64,000 nt of DNA from Monilinia fructicola. Taxonomy: Eukaryota; Ascomycota; Leotiomycetes; Helotiales; Sclerotiniaceae. Position numbers and translations under genes: made by a program. Of this stretch, positions 10,578 through 22,366 are shown piece after piece (the stretch's first letter is position 1; each line of letters begins with the position of its first letter). The stretch is from the NCBI GenBank assembly GCA_008692225.1, contig VICG01000008.1:1499001-1563000 (forward strand). Reading direction: 5' to 3'. The notes below the pieces were generated by a model. That model saw only the letters and a program-made list of their open reading frames with translations. It did no database searches and was not told where the DNA came from.

Positions 10578-12307
10578 ATCATCCATCACAAATAACCCAA
10601 TGAACAGATCAAATGCACCAGATCGAATAATGAGCAAAGTAAACATAAAACTTATTGGTAAAAGGCCATACGGGTAGCCTCACAAGTAAGCAGCTACCAT
10701 CAGAATTGTTTCTTATTGACTAAACAGCCGCAGGAAAGTAAGATCACCCTTAATAGAACCTAGGAATCGTCCTGATAACGCCACACATATCATCTGACCG
10801 AGGAGTCTAATAACACTAATATGGGTGCAATAACATTTATTTTTTTGAAAACTAATTATGGTCAAGGTACGTACAAATTAGTAAATAGTATGAGGTAGCT
10901 GTCAGCAATGATAATTACCGTTTTATCAAACCTGGATACTGTGAAGGTTGAGCTCCACTCTTGGTGGATGCCGAGATGTTTTCAACCTCCAGCTGCAAAT
11001 TGTACTGTGGATAGATCCATGAGGCATGTCACCATATATGGCAAGAGCTTCAGTTGGGTCTAGTCAAGAGAATATACGATTATTAACGACCTTTATAGTT
11101 AACTAAACATGAAACATTACAATGGCCTCTTTGTGTGTCGGACAGCCTAAAGTTAGCAGGAATTACCACCATAGCATCGTCACCTCTTTGACAGCTATCT
11201 ATCCTAGACTCGGTCACTCTTATGTTAACTGCTTTTCGAGTTGAATGTATAGATTTCTCGAAGCTCAAACTATTGCTCCAGTGACCTGTTGCAATCAAGC
11301 GTTTATGCTATTGTCAATCAATTCGGCCCCAGGGAAGGGCATGGGCCCCTCATTACTGCTCAAATATTGCCCTTACTCTTCTATACATAAAAAAGATTGT
11401 TGACTAAAGGCTAGGTAGCTAGTCACAATGCTGTAGGCGCTAGACAGACAGATGAATGGTGCTATGCTTGAAGGATGATGTGGACATGAAGACGATCATG
11501 TGAGAATACCAATATAATTAGATTTTAGTTGATGTTTTTTGTATGTAAATGTTAATTGACGTCTCAGCCCGGTGAGGATCTTCTCATCAGAGGCTCACAA
11601 AAAAATCGGCAGTTCCAACAAACATCTCAAACCCATCGAAATTATTCATAAACTGTACATCAAGTTGACACTAAACTCCGACTAACACATCCTTCTTCAT
11701 CTCATTCTTCAATCTCTGCTCCAATACTCCATCTATCTATTCCACCATCAAGATTCCAGGTAGACAGCCTGACCAGAAACCCAGTAACTTCGAGCTGGCT
11801 CCAGTAGCTTCAAAAGAGAACCATACGTCACAGGCACATGAATTACGCAACCTGCGGCAGCATGAGTGATCTTGAACTTGATAAGACCTTTGATGCTGTT
11901 ATCTATTATGCAGACTGGGCATCCAAGGAAGGTAGAAATGAAGTATATAACTCTTGAAATCATTTCGTTGTTGTGAGTGTAGGTATTCATCAGACCACAG
12001 AATACACAGCAGATGGAGGTTACAACGCGAGTGCAAATCAAGTATAGCATATCACGTTGTCAGCATTGCTTGGCGAAGATGTCAAAAAAAATCCCCCCAT
12101 TCGGTCCCATGGGTCACATTAAGTTGGAGGTGAAGAAACAAAAAATAGTAACAAAACTATCACCAGCTTTGAATTTGATCCCGATTATAAGAATCCGCAG
12201 ATCTGGAAATTAGAGCCTTGCTCTTGGTTCCCGGATAGGCGTTTCTCGCCCAAAAATAACCAGGCTATCCGAAAGCTGTCCCTACAAAAGAGGCACCGAT
12301 TCTGATA
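10578..12307. other. intergenic, no reliable gene
   Basis: Short minus-strand frames at 11083-11298 and 11748-12050 have no recognisable motif and no start or splice context that I can defend. Base composition returns to normal right after the transposon. Confidence 0.45.
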
Positions 12308-12709
12308 ATGAATACAGGGGAAGCACCTAAGATAGGAGACTTAGAGAAGAAGATGGCCGGCACAAGCGCTAGTCAGGGAGAACGTAGTGATGGTGGAGCT
12401 GGAAATCTACCTCTGTCTTACCTTGGAGGCAACGGTAAGAATAAAAGGGAGCACAGCTCTGAGCGCTCTGATAGCAAACCTACTCTATATGGTGCTTTAG
12501 AGAGGCAGAAGTCGAGGTCTTGCACTCCTGGAGGCACACGGAAGCCCACTACCGCACCAAAGACCGCTCCACCACCCACCCCTGGTGCTGCACCGAGAAC
12601 TTTGGCCACTGCGTCAGCATCGAGGCCGTCATCTTCGAGGTTTTCGGCATCAAAGAAGACAGATCCGACGGATGAACCAAAGAAGAAAGAGGCTAGGGCA
12701 CAGAGCTGA
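12308..12709 (+). CDS. hypothetical low-complexity protein, 133 aa
   Basis: Open frame from ATG (MNTGEAPKIGDLEKKMAG) to TGA. Rich in Ser, Pro, Thr, Lys, Arg and Ala, so predicted disordered. No signal peptide, membrane segment or domain seen. The G+C is higher than in the flanks, but the frame on the opposite strand is also open (12418-12774), as often happens in G+C-rich low-complexity DNA. May be a fragment of a larger gene or of a retroelement gag; I cannot tell. Confidence 0.25.
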   Translation: MNTGEAPKIGDLEKKMAGTSASQGERSDGGAGNLPLSYLGGNGKNKREHSSERSDSKPTLYGALERQKSRSCTPGGTRKPTTAPKTAPPPTPGAAPRTLATASASRPSSSRFSASKKTDPTDEPKKKEARAQS

Positions 12710-13488
12710 GACCAGGTAAAGTAGTCTACCGTGGTAGCACCTAAGCCGAGAGGGCTCTCGCCTGTCACGTCCAAAGTTGGACATTGAAAAAAGTGTCATC
12801 ACCCAAGAGAGCGTCTAATTATCGAGGTCACAATTGTACGGTGGCGCCAAGGTATATAAGAGGAAAACATTATGTATTTTTGTTTCTCTTTTTTTGGATT
12901 TAGATTTGACTTTGGATTTGACTTTGGCTGCAATTGATTTTATAGGGATTGATTTGGATTGAATCGGGATGTACGCATATTGATTAGCATTAGAAATGGT
13001 TAGAAAACAATGATGAACCTTCATCCGCGCCGATATTCTTGCTATTATTGAAGCTGTTCTGGTATTAAAGATAACGAAGATATTCAAAATTGTTTGAATC
13101 GCTAACATTGTATCTGTGAAACTTCTAAATTTTTGTGAACTGGCTGGAATTGATACAAGCATTGTAGAGTCAAGAACGTTAATGGCTTAGCTTTAAAATA
13201 GCAATATGTACAAGTTTCTCCGCCTACCATCATGAATGCAGATGCAAGTGATCTTTTTTGGGGGGGACTTTATGTTGCTCAACATGGTCCCAAGGAGCTG
13301 TCATTTCTTCAGACAATTGTTTGAGAAATGGTTATTGGTAATAAGCTGTGTGGAACTTCCGTTGAATTGCTTCTTTGTCTAAATAGCCCACAAATGACTC
13401 TAAGTGTTCGTAACCTATAAGCCTACAATTAGTGTATCCCATCTATGGAATAGATATGTCACATTCTTTGACTTCTACTTTCCTTTCC
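12710..13488. other. intergenic, no gene seen
   Basis: Holds a GATTTTGGATTT-like 6-9 base degenerate repeat around 12895-12965. The minus-strand frame covering it (12815-13162) is an artefact of that repeat. Confidence 0.5.
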
Positions 13489-14460
13489 TCAAAAGCCTCC
13501 TGTAATCACCCTCGTTTTATAATTCTTTGGGGCAACAAACAACCCCTTTGCTTCAACACAAACTCTCCCCTCCAACGTCTCCAAGCGTCCCTCTACCCAT
13601 CTCTTTCTCTCCCCACCTCCCTCTTCTCCCACAATCGGCATACACCTCACCACATAGAATGCGTTGGTAACACTGGGCTTCAAATACCGCACCTCTAATT
13701 GAGCAGTAACACCAGTTCCCGCAGCTAATTGTCTAATAGCACATCTCCCTAACGATTCATCCATGATAGTGGCTATCAACCCACCATGCACGACGCCGGG
13801 CCAGCCTGCTATCGCTCCACCCAAATATACAACCGTGATGAATTCTCCCGTTGTAGAATTATGAAAAACTCGTTGGTATCCGCCTATACCCCTAGATCCA
13901 CCCAATGGGCCGGTAGTAAGTCTGTGCGGTCGTTCTTCGGGTGTGAATGTGGAATAGGCATCCCAAGATTGCCAAATGGGGTCCTCACTGAGTGATTGTA
14001 CAAGTGGTAACTTGGAGGCTTGGGCGTGCAGCCAGGAGGTCATGAGCTCGTCGGAGGGAGAAGATGGTTCAGGGAGAGAAGGGGGTGATAGAACAAGCGA
14101 GACATATTGTCCGGCTGTGAGCCCTATTAGGAGGAAGAGGGAGGCATAAATTGTTGGACGTAGGGATCTTTTGCCTTTGGGAGATGGCGACGACGACGCT
14201 GGTGGAACTTGTTGAGAAGAGAATTGAGATCGCAAATCGCGGTGCTGAGGCGGTGCTGGGGGCAAAGGTTCGGGAGTAGTATTAAGATTATTGTTAATGG
14301 GTGGAGGTGTTGAGTATGATCGTCTTTGTCTAGAGAGGGGTGACCATTGACGAAGAAGATGAGATCCGAGCGAGTATCGACATATGGGGAAGGGGAGTGG
14401 TGGCTGTTGTAGGATATTCTTAGATGAGCGGTATGTTTGAGTTAGTAGTCGAACAGCCAT
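13489..14460 (-). CDS. hotdog-fold thioesterase (THEM4/4HBT-like), mitochondrial or membrane-anchored
   Basis: Single-exon gene, 323 aa. The N-terminus is basic and rich in Ser/Arg/Pro, like a mitochondrial presequence (MAVRLLTQTYRSS ... RQRRSYS). One membrane segment follows at residues 102-124 (TIYASLFLLIGLTAGQYVS). The hotdog domain occupies about residues 185-312; PGVVHGGLIATIMDE is the characteristic loop and helix with the HGG motif and catalytic acidic residue. Members of the family hydrolyse acyl-CoA thioesters; the substrate here is not evident. No frame problem was seen. The C-terminus ends YKTRVITGGF, and both ends look natural. Confidence 0.85.
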   Translation of the reverse strand: MAVRLLTQTYRSSKNILQQPPLPFPICRYSLGSHLLRQWSPLSRQRRSYSTPPPINNNLNTTPEPLPPAPPQHRDLRSQFSSQQVPPASSSPSPKGKRSLRPTIYASLFLLIGLTAGQYVSLVLSPPSLPEPSSPSDELMTSWLHAQASKLPLVQSLSEDPIWQSWDAYSTFTPEERPHRLTTGPLGGSRGIGGYQRVFHNSTTGEFITVVYLGGAIAGWPGVVHGGLIATIMDESLGRCAIRQLAAGTGVTAQLEVRYLKPSVTNAFYVVRCMPIVGEEGGGERKRWVEGRLETLEGRVCVEAKGLFVAPKNYKTRVITGGF

Positions 14461-15654
14461 TGTGATCGGGGATGTCTAGTAATGACCCTTCATTCTTTTC
14501 TTCTTCTTGGGGAGCTTCATTACCTTCCAAGCTCAGACTTACGCTCAGTGCCTCGGTTCATGTTTTGATGCCTTATATATGAGACACCAATTCCCCACCC
14601 CTCAGGTCCCAGCAGAAGAAACCTACATCGATATCAAGAGTGTCAAGTTGTCAGAAATGTAGATTATATACGAGGAAAGACCTGATACACTCAAACATTC
14701 TTAGAGCCCTGTAGCTAGGGTGAGAAGTCGTTCGCTTTCAAATTGGCTAGGCTCAATCTTGACGGCATGCTTGAGTGGCGCAGCTCACAACAGTTGGCCA
14801 TCGATGAACTACTACATTTAAAAGATGGAAAACACATGTCAATGGCTTCCTTATCATTACAATATCTTTGCCTGCAAACATTATTTCAATTGCGTTAACC
14901 ATTGCTCAAGGGCCAAGTCGTCTTTTTCGTCATCCTCTCGCTCATATACCAGGACCAAAACTTGCAGCACTGACCTGATAGTATGAGCTCTACTTTGATG
15001 TCTTTCGATGAAGACAATACATCTTCAAGATTCAAACACCCCATAAAAAAATATGGTAAGTTGGCATGCGTAGCTGTCATGACTATACACTCGCCCAATA
15101 ACCGATTGAGTTGTCTTTGATCTCTTATTGCAAGCTTTCTTATCGGACCAACTCTGTAGATTTTTGTCGATGTTAAGTTCACCATAGGCCCTATCGTCAG
15201 AATTACTCCAAAGGAGGTTCATGTCCAAGATGTTGGTTTTCTAGATACTGTTTATGCACCGTCAGCATCGCCTTTAATAAATACGAATATCAGCTGTGAG
15301 CCCGTAGAGTTGCATCAGGCGTGTGAACGATAGCTCATTACGATCTCTACAAAAAGCGACGTGCAGCATTAAGCTATTTCTTTAGTAAACGTAATGTCTA
15401 CACCTTGAACTATTGATCAAGGATAAAGTGGAACATATATGCAGAATGATCGACAAGCATGCCAGTTAAATGATTCCCGCTAATCTACCAGATTTGTTCT
15501 TGTGTTTTTTGATGAATACGGATCGAACGAAGTATATTATATAGAGCTAATCTTTGGTAATGTCGTGACGAGCTCTCTATTCGCCCACCAAATTGATGTT
15601 CTATCAGATGAGACCTAGGCGGTTAAATTTTGCCATAATAGTTACCAGCTTCAT
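14461..15654. other. intergenic, no reliable gene
   Basis: Two overlapping minus-strand frames (14895-15185 and 15025-15228) show no motif. Nothing else found. Confidence 0.4.
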
Positions 15655-16072
15655 ATGGGATCGAATATCAACAAGCACCTTTCTTGGATTCCAGACTTCC
15701 TAGAATCTCTTCCATTATCAATAAGCAAACCAATCATGCTACCAGGTCTAGTGGATATGCATGCACCCTTCGATGTAAGTATGTTTGACCATTTTTAACT
15801 GAATTTATCATACCCATCCTTGATAACAGAGAGTCCGAAAGGAGTTGATAGCTATCATGAGTGCCAAGTCCTCTGCAATTGGCAGCGAGAAGTCTTTGGG
15901 TCCAACAGGTAGAGAGCCTGCTTTTGCCTCAGTACTTGATAGCTGTTTTGCCGGCATCGGAGAAGTCATTGGCAGGATAGCAGCGAAGATTCCGTTATTT
16001 AGAGAATTGGGGACGATCTATGTACATGCATTGAATATCACTTTTTCGGTTCAGACCACGATTAAACCATAG
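15655..16072 (+). CDS. unrecognised protein, two exons, 120 aa
   Basis: Exon 1 15655-15774 starts MGSNINKHLSWIP and ends VDMHAPFD. A 55-nt intron (GTAAGT ... ATAACAG) lies at 15775-15829. Exon 2 15830-16072 continues RVRKELIAIMS. Splicing is phase 0 and leaves a continuous protein with ordinary globular composition; the segment SLGPTGREPAFASVLD looks conserved in style. I do not recognise the family. It may be the remnant of a longer protein, since it starts directly in a structured-looking segment. Its last 78 bases overlap, on the other strand, the coding 3' end of the GNAT gene at 15995-16751. Confidence 0.5.
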
Positions 16073-16751
16073 CTCAATTTCTTCACGCAGTAGTTGCCCA
16101 TTTTTGAAGCCCACTTTCTCGAGAACTCTTGCACTAGCATGGTTTCCTGGAGTATAAGCTGCGACAAGTCTCGGGAACGCCCTCTTTTCTGTTCACATAT
16201 CAGCCGTTATCGCCATTTCTTCATAAACAAGTCGCTTTCTATCGTTCGCGCTCCAGTATAGTCAAAGTAAGAGCAACAAACCTTCCAGATCCCAGAACAT
16301 CTCGACAAACAACCTCAAGGCTTCTGTCATGTATCCTTTGCCCCAGTAATTTGGGTGGATTTTATATCCTATATTTGCTGGTGTATGTGATGTCCCAATG
16401 ATACCAATCATTATCATATCATTTCCTTCCCTCTCATTTTCCACGGCTACGAGAGTAGACGATGAAGACGGGATCATAATCGCCCACATTCGAAATTGGA
16501 CACTGGCCATGCTTTCCAAGATCCTCTCTTTTGTTTGCTCGATATTGATATTTGGTGCCCGAGTACTATGTAATCACGGACGAAAGCAACCTTAGGATTC
16601 TTTGTGCATCTACAAATTGCGGAAATCTTGTGTGAACTTACGACCATTCTGCGATACGAGGCTCGGATAAAATCTCATGGCAGCCATAGAGGTGCTTATC
16701 GAGATTGAGAGGTTCAAGTAGTAGACGGTCGGACTTCATTGTCTGTGACAT
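15995..16751 (-). CDS. GNAT-family N-acetyltransferase, copy 1
   Basis: Exons 16642-16751, 16282-16565 and 15995-16188 sum to 588 nt (195 aa). Start MSQTMKSDRLLLEPLN; RimJ/RimL-type acetyltransferase core. Acetyl-CoA-binding motif A is HPNYWGKGYMTEALRLF. The family's last conserved helix is NHASARVLEKVGF. Donor GTAAGT and acceptor ATAG give EWS joined to TRAPNIN; the second intron starts GTTTGT, a weaker donor, and ends ACAG. All phases agree. It is a paralogue of the next gene with the same intron positions. Likely cytosolic; substrate unknown (this class includes ribosomal-protein, antibiotic and amino-acid acetyltransferases). Confidence 0.8.
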
Positions 16752-16986
16752 GATCTTGGTACTTGGATCCGAAATATCATGTGAAAATGGGAATAATTTG
16801 ACATCAATGTAATGATGAGGGCATGGGTCTGAGTCTTCTTTGATATGTATGCACATATGGCACTAGTGTAATGAGTCACACCTGACGAGGAGGAATAATA
16901 CACTTGATTGGTTAGATCAGCTTGAAGGCTATACACTCTGGTTTCAATTATATGATGACTAGATTTGAGAGCAGGAACGGTCATTT

Positions 16987-17688
16987 TCAAGCAGGTCTCG
17001 TCAGTAACCATTCCCTGTGCCTCACACGCTTCTTCTCCTTCCCGCCTGCGGCCCATAATTCGTATTCCTCCTCCTGGAAGTTCCCTTCTTTGAATCCTAC
17101 CTTCTCGACTACCTTCTGACTGGCAATGTTCTCAGGATCTATAGCAGCTACCAACGTGTTCCAGTCTCCCTCTCCTGTAATTCAATCAGAAAATCATTGT
17201 GTCAAAATAGCCCTTATATTCACTTACTCTCTTTGCTCCAATACAATTCTAAGAACAACTTCATAGCCTCGGTGGCATATCCTTTGCCATGGTAGGATGG
17301 ATGCAGTCCATAGCCCACCTCAGCACCATGTCCAGCTTCGAATCTTATCATTCCGAGGGCGCCAATAAGTTTGGGCTTCTCGTTGACGGGGGTCGGGGAC
17401 GATGGGCGTAGTAAAATGGCATAATTTTCAATCCATGGCTTTTCGGGATTTGGTGTTCTTTCTGCCATATATGCTTTGCTTTCGGCGATAGACTCAGTTG
17501 GTTTTCTGCATTGATTTGAGAATTAGAACGAGCTTGAAGACTGAGTTTCGACAGGAACTGAGGGGCTCAGCTTACGTCCACGACTCAACTCGTGGATCAG
17601 ACATCATTTCGTGATAACCATCGAGATGCTTCTCTGCGGCCAATGGCTCTAGCCAAAGGCGATCAGATTGAGCTGCGTATTGTGACAT
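16987..17688 (-). CDS. GNAT-family N-acetyltransferase, copy 2
   Basis: Exons 17576-17688, 17228-17505 and 16987-17174 sum to 579 nt (192 aa). Start MSQYAAQSDRLWLEPLAA. Acetyl-CoA-binding motif A is HPSYHGKGYATEAMKLF; the C-terminal conserved part is NIASQKVVEKVGF. Both introns (17506-17575, 17175-17227) have GTAAG donors and CAG acceptors. The start of each protein (MSQ ... SDRL.LEPL) and both intron phases match copy 1, about 240 bases downstream on the same strand. This is therefore a tandem duplication that has since diverged. Copy 2 has the better splice signals. Confidence 0.85.
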
Positions 17689-17695
17689 TGATTAT

Positions 17696-18490
17696 TATTT
17701 TCCAAAAAGAAGTATTCCAAATGGCCTCCCCTAATCGACCACTATTTATAAGGGGAATATAGCCCTTGGAATTGATGGCGTTCGGAATCGAGTCATCGTA
17801 AGTATTAGTGAGTCAGCATCCCACCCACGCCCGCCAACAGTATTCAGAATGCGTGCTCAAGAATGGAAACTCTGAAATCTATCATTTGGAGACTCCGAAC
17901 ACAGCGATAGGAGTATGTAGTATACAATTGCGCATTCAAAATATTAAGAATGCTACTCATACATGTCGTCTTTTGAGTTCTGTAGATAAGTAAGCAAGCT
18001 TTGGGCATAAGCTTAGTTTTAACCTTAGTTCTAGATTATCGGCCTCGCTAAATTTATGATGATAACCGCAACACCCAACATTAACTACCGCGAAGGCCTT
18101 CTTCCCCTTCATTTGGGATACTTGATTACCGAACATCTTCGAGCTATATGCCCCATGGTTTGCCAATGTAATCGAGTACCTTGCAAGAGATGGGGAAGAT
18201 ACTCAGGATAATATTTCGACAGACGAGTTGTTGTGGTATTTGAACTAAAAGTACATGAAGCTTTAGTCAGCATCGTAATAACGATATCGATCTTCTGTAT
18301 ATCTTCATTAAGGTCGCAAACACTATCGGCACGATCAAGAGAAATGTCGTGAGCCATGTAGGGCTTCCCCAAGGCAGAATTACACTGCGGCATTACTTCT
18401 GCCAATCACCTCGGAGGCATGTAGAGCTGACATGAGAGAAATTTACCGAATCTTCCATCGAGAATAAGATCCAGTTCACATGATCACCAC
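17696..18490. other. intergenic between divergent GNAT copy 2 and the NACHT gene
   Basis: Apart from the TATA-like box at 17743-17750, nothing is supported. Minus-strand frames at 17957-18405 are open but carry no motif. Confidence 0.45.
17743..17750 (-). promoter_or_regulatory. TATA-like box of GNAT copy 2
   Basis: Reads TATAAATA on the minus strand, 55-62 bases upstream of the ATG that ends at 17688. Confidence 0.4.
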
Positions 18491-21400
18491 ATGCAAGACA
18501 ATGATGTGCAAATATTCTTGCGTCAAAAAGCTTTCATGCAATATATGGTAAATCGTCAAATTTTGTGAGTGCCGGCGCTACATCAATTTCTTTGGTTAGA
18601 GCGGCCTCTATGAACCCTCTTCTAGGCTTGCCCAGGTGTTCGCTGAGAAAGACCAAAATCAAAATGTCAACACTCGGGGCTGGGTGGTATATCAAACAGT
18701 GAGTATTCCATCTTTCTCAGAGAAGGGTCTACTGACTTGACAGACAATCTAATAATTTATGGAACGAGGCTCTTAAAAATGTCCATTTCACAGATACTTC
18801 AGCGCTCATCGCCGCTGGTTTAGAAAAGCGACAAATTCTAGAAGAAATTTTGGATTTAGTGCAGAAACAAGAACTCAAGGCTCAAGAAAGAAAATGGAAG
18901 CTGCGAAAGAAAAACGGTCAAGTGATCATCCTTCGTGACATTTTTGCTAAGCTTGTAGTTTGGATAGATAAGTTTAAGGCAGTTGGAGATACACTTATTC
19001 AGTATGACCCTGTCCATGCAAGTTTACCCTGGGCTTTTGTCAGATTCTTATTGCAGGTAAATTTATACCACCACTATGAACTAAAAGTAGTCATTGATTC
19101 AACTGTAGGCTGCAGTCAACGATATTCATACCAATGGGGCAATCCTGGAAGCCATGGAGATTATTGTCAATATTTTAGCACGATACGAAATTGTGGAGTA
19201 TCTCTACCTTCGGGCAGTATCGCATACAACAGCTCTTTTGAAAGAGGCAATTGTTAAGTTATATACTGTCATCCTAGATTATCTTTTGCAAGCGCATGCA
19301 TACTTCGAGCCACATCTTTTGAAGAAAGTCACAAAAAGCATTTTTCAGTCCGAAGAGTCAACAAACAAGTTTTTATTGAGCATAAACCAGGGAGAATTGG
19401 AAGTTGAGAAATATTTGCGTCTAGTCTCTGATGAGACACTTGACAAGATTGACAGGAATATGAGCGGACTCACATATTCTATGCATACCTTTCAAGGATC
19501 GATGCAGACACTTCAGCGGGAAATATCAACAGTGAAGCTCACTGCAAACAGTACCGAACACCATTTAGTGAAGGCGCTGAAAGACCTTGAGACCCCCATA
19601 CAGCGAATCGCTTCACAGATCTCGGATATTCAGGATGATCTCAAGGAAAAAGAACGTGCAAAACTTTTTGAATGGTTGACTATGGTGCATACTTCTAGCC
19701 ATCACCGAGAAAAACTGGGGAATTTGTTATTTGGGTCTTGCCAGTGGCTTTTGAAAAAGAAGGAATTTGAGGAATGGATGAAAGCTAGTACATCCTCTAT
19801 TTTGTGGTTGCATGGAATTCCAGGGAGCGGGAAGAGCATGCTTGTATGCCATGTCATCGAATACCTTAAACATCGAGCTCAACAGCGTCAGGACTCTGCC
19901 CCCATTGCATACTTCTACTGTGCGAGAAACATTAATGAGCCTGAGAGAGCCGATCCAACCGAACTGCTTAGAAATATCTTAGAGCAGCTATGTTCGTTAG
20001 ATGCGGAAACTCCAATAAGAAAACCTTTGTCCAATGCCTACCTTGCTCGGAAGAAGGAAGCTAGAGGACGAAAGCCTGAGAAGCTCAACCTTGAGGAAAC
20101 GGTTGATATTATCTTGGAAGTTTTAGAGACAAACCCAGCAACTATTGTCATCGATGGGCTGGATGAATGTGATCCTATCAAGAGGAACGACTTACTACTT
20201 GCCCTACAAAAGATCATTACAGAGTCGAACAGTATCGTGAAAGTTTTCGTCAGCAGTCGAGATGACCATGATCTGGTTCACCACTTAGTCAACTCCCCAA
20301 ATTTGTACATCCATGCAGCCGATAATACGGAGGATATTATGATGTTCATAAGGTCGCGTGTTCAAGGAGCAATCCGAGATGGCAAACTTCTCTGCGGACG
20401 CGTCTCGGATCGTTTGAAGGATATTATTATCGGCAGATTGATAAAGGAAGCTAATGGTATGTTTCGGCTCGTGAGCTTACATATCGACAGCCTATGTGAT
20501 CCATATCGGATAAAAACAGAAGCAAATGTGCATTATGCACTTGACCACCTCCCGCAAGAACTAGAAAAGTCTTATGACGTGGTCATGTCTCATATTTTGC
20601 AAGCCGAGGATCCGAACCCGCATTTAGCATCACGCATATTGAAATGGATTCTTTGCGCTCGCAAAGCTCTAGATTCTACCAGTATCTCACAAGCTATATG
20701 CGTGGAAAGGAGAGACCAGACACTACTATCTATCGATGAAATACTGAGCGTCTGCTGTAATCTAGTAGTTTACAACAAAGAGACAGACAAGTTCCAGTTT
20801 TCTCATTTATCTGTGCGAGAATACCTGGAATCCCGACCTGAATACTCGGCTGAAGAAGCGAATTATATGGCCGCGGAGACATGTTTAACTTGCATGGTTT
20901 CATCTAACCTACATCTCGTGCGCTTCAGACGCCACGCGGAACATTTCTGGGGCAATTATGCGAGGTTGGCAGCCCGTAAGAGACACAAAAGCGATTTGGA
21001 AAATCTTCTTACAGCCTTCCTCATCTCCCCATTCGATCCAAAGCTTATTGGACTTACCAGGCTTCATAGTTATCTACTTCAGTATGAGCCCTCTTTATGT
21101 CCATTGTGGACCAAGGAGATCACTACTCAGGTATTACTCTGGACCCTCTTTCTGGCATGCAAATATGACCTGTCGGAAATTGTTGCCCAGCTTCTGTCTC
21201 GCGCACACCCTGAACAGGCATTCATTGAGAAAACCCGACAGGGGCTAAATTGTGCTCAAGCTTCGGGATACTTCAATAGCCCATTGACTATCGACTTGCT
21301 ATATGATAGAACACGTATTCTACTACCCAAAGAGCTTGATTTTGTCTTGTACTGGACTTCGGCAGGTAACGTTGCCTTTCATCAAGGAAATTTAGAAGCT

Positions 21401-22366
21401 GCGAATAGAATTTGGCACAAGAAATACAAAACAGATAAAGTTGATACCCGGCACAAGAAATACTGTATCAGACCCGTCACGAAATCGAACACAAGCTTTC
21501 CCCCCTCTTATTGGCTCTTCAATTCTTTATCTCCTGACATGCCACAACACACACTGCTGGACACATCGGAGCAATCAGAGAAGAGTTTCATCATAGGAGC
21601 ATCAAATCTGTTTAGATCTTCGCAGGAATACGTTGGGGTCTGTGATAAGTGCGCCTGTTCAATCTGGAGATCTCTCGATATGGTAGTTTTGAGTATTTCC
21701 AACGCATTTTGTTACCTAGATACCGTTCAGTCTGTAGCTCCAATTGAAAAAGAGCTCAAGGTTCAAGCCATGGCCAAGATAATGCAGGATTTGCTAGGAA
21801 ATCATGACGGGCATCGGCGGGCACCCGACAATAACTCTTGGATCGTATCCATGCTTGAATTCATAATACCCTTGGATCATAATATTTATGACTTGTTAAC
21901 ATTCATGCATTATATAACAGAAGCCTTTCTCTTCATGTGCATTCATGAACATGGACACGAAACTGAAATTTCAAAATATAGTACTTGGTACTTGAAACAT
22001 CGCACCTTTTTTGATGATATGATCCGAATCCGTCGAATTATGAATGAGCAGAAGGTGATCGATTGGAAGGTACTTTTCCTGGCACGAGATATCGACAAAG
22101 GCAATGATTATATCCTCGAACTACTCAAGATTCGCATGAAAATTGCTCCGGAAGCAATTAACGTTGCACTATCCAATTGGGACAAGAAGATGGTAAAGAA
22201 GTTGCTGGAATATAATCCAGTTGAAATTAATAACGAGGTCATTCGTTCTGTGGCAGGTAATTTAAGGCATGGCACAGATATCATGGAATTACTCTTGTTG
22301 GCTCAGGAGGAAAGAGAAGCATCTGAATCTGCGCATATGACTGAAAGGATCACCTCTGGAGATTGA
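18491..22366 (+). CDS. NACHT-type STAND NTPase (NLR-like), possible N-terminal frameshift
   Basis: Fungal NLR-like protein of the kind linked to non-self recognition and heterokaryon incompatibility. Model: exons 18491-18547, 18600-18698, 18744-19056, 19109-22366. The N-terminal helical domain includes LRDIFAKLVVWIDKFK. P-loop is LHGIPGSGKS (about residues 392-399); Walker B is TIVIDGLDECD (about 501-511); VFVSSRDDHDL is the sensor-like strand; FSHLSVREYLES closes the NTPase/winged-helix part. The C-terminus has a CDKCAC motif and only one or two degenerate repeat units (NNEVIRSVAGNLRHG). Exon 2 reads SRLAQVFAEKDQNQN and VNTRGWVVYQ, matching in style the family's N-terminus, but its frame is one base out from exon 3. 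Removing one base gives 1241 aa. An alternative is a start at ATG 18664 with exon 18664-18698, giving 1201 aa without any frameshift. Confidence 0.8.
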
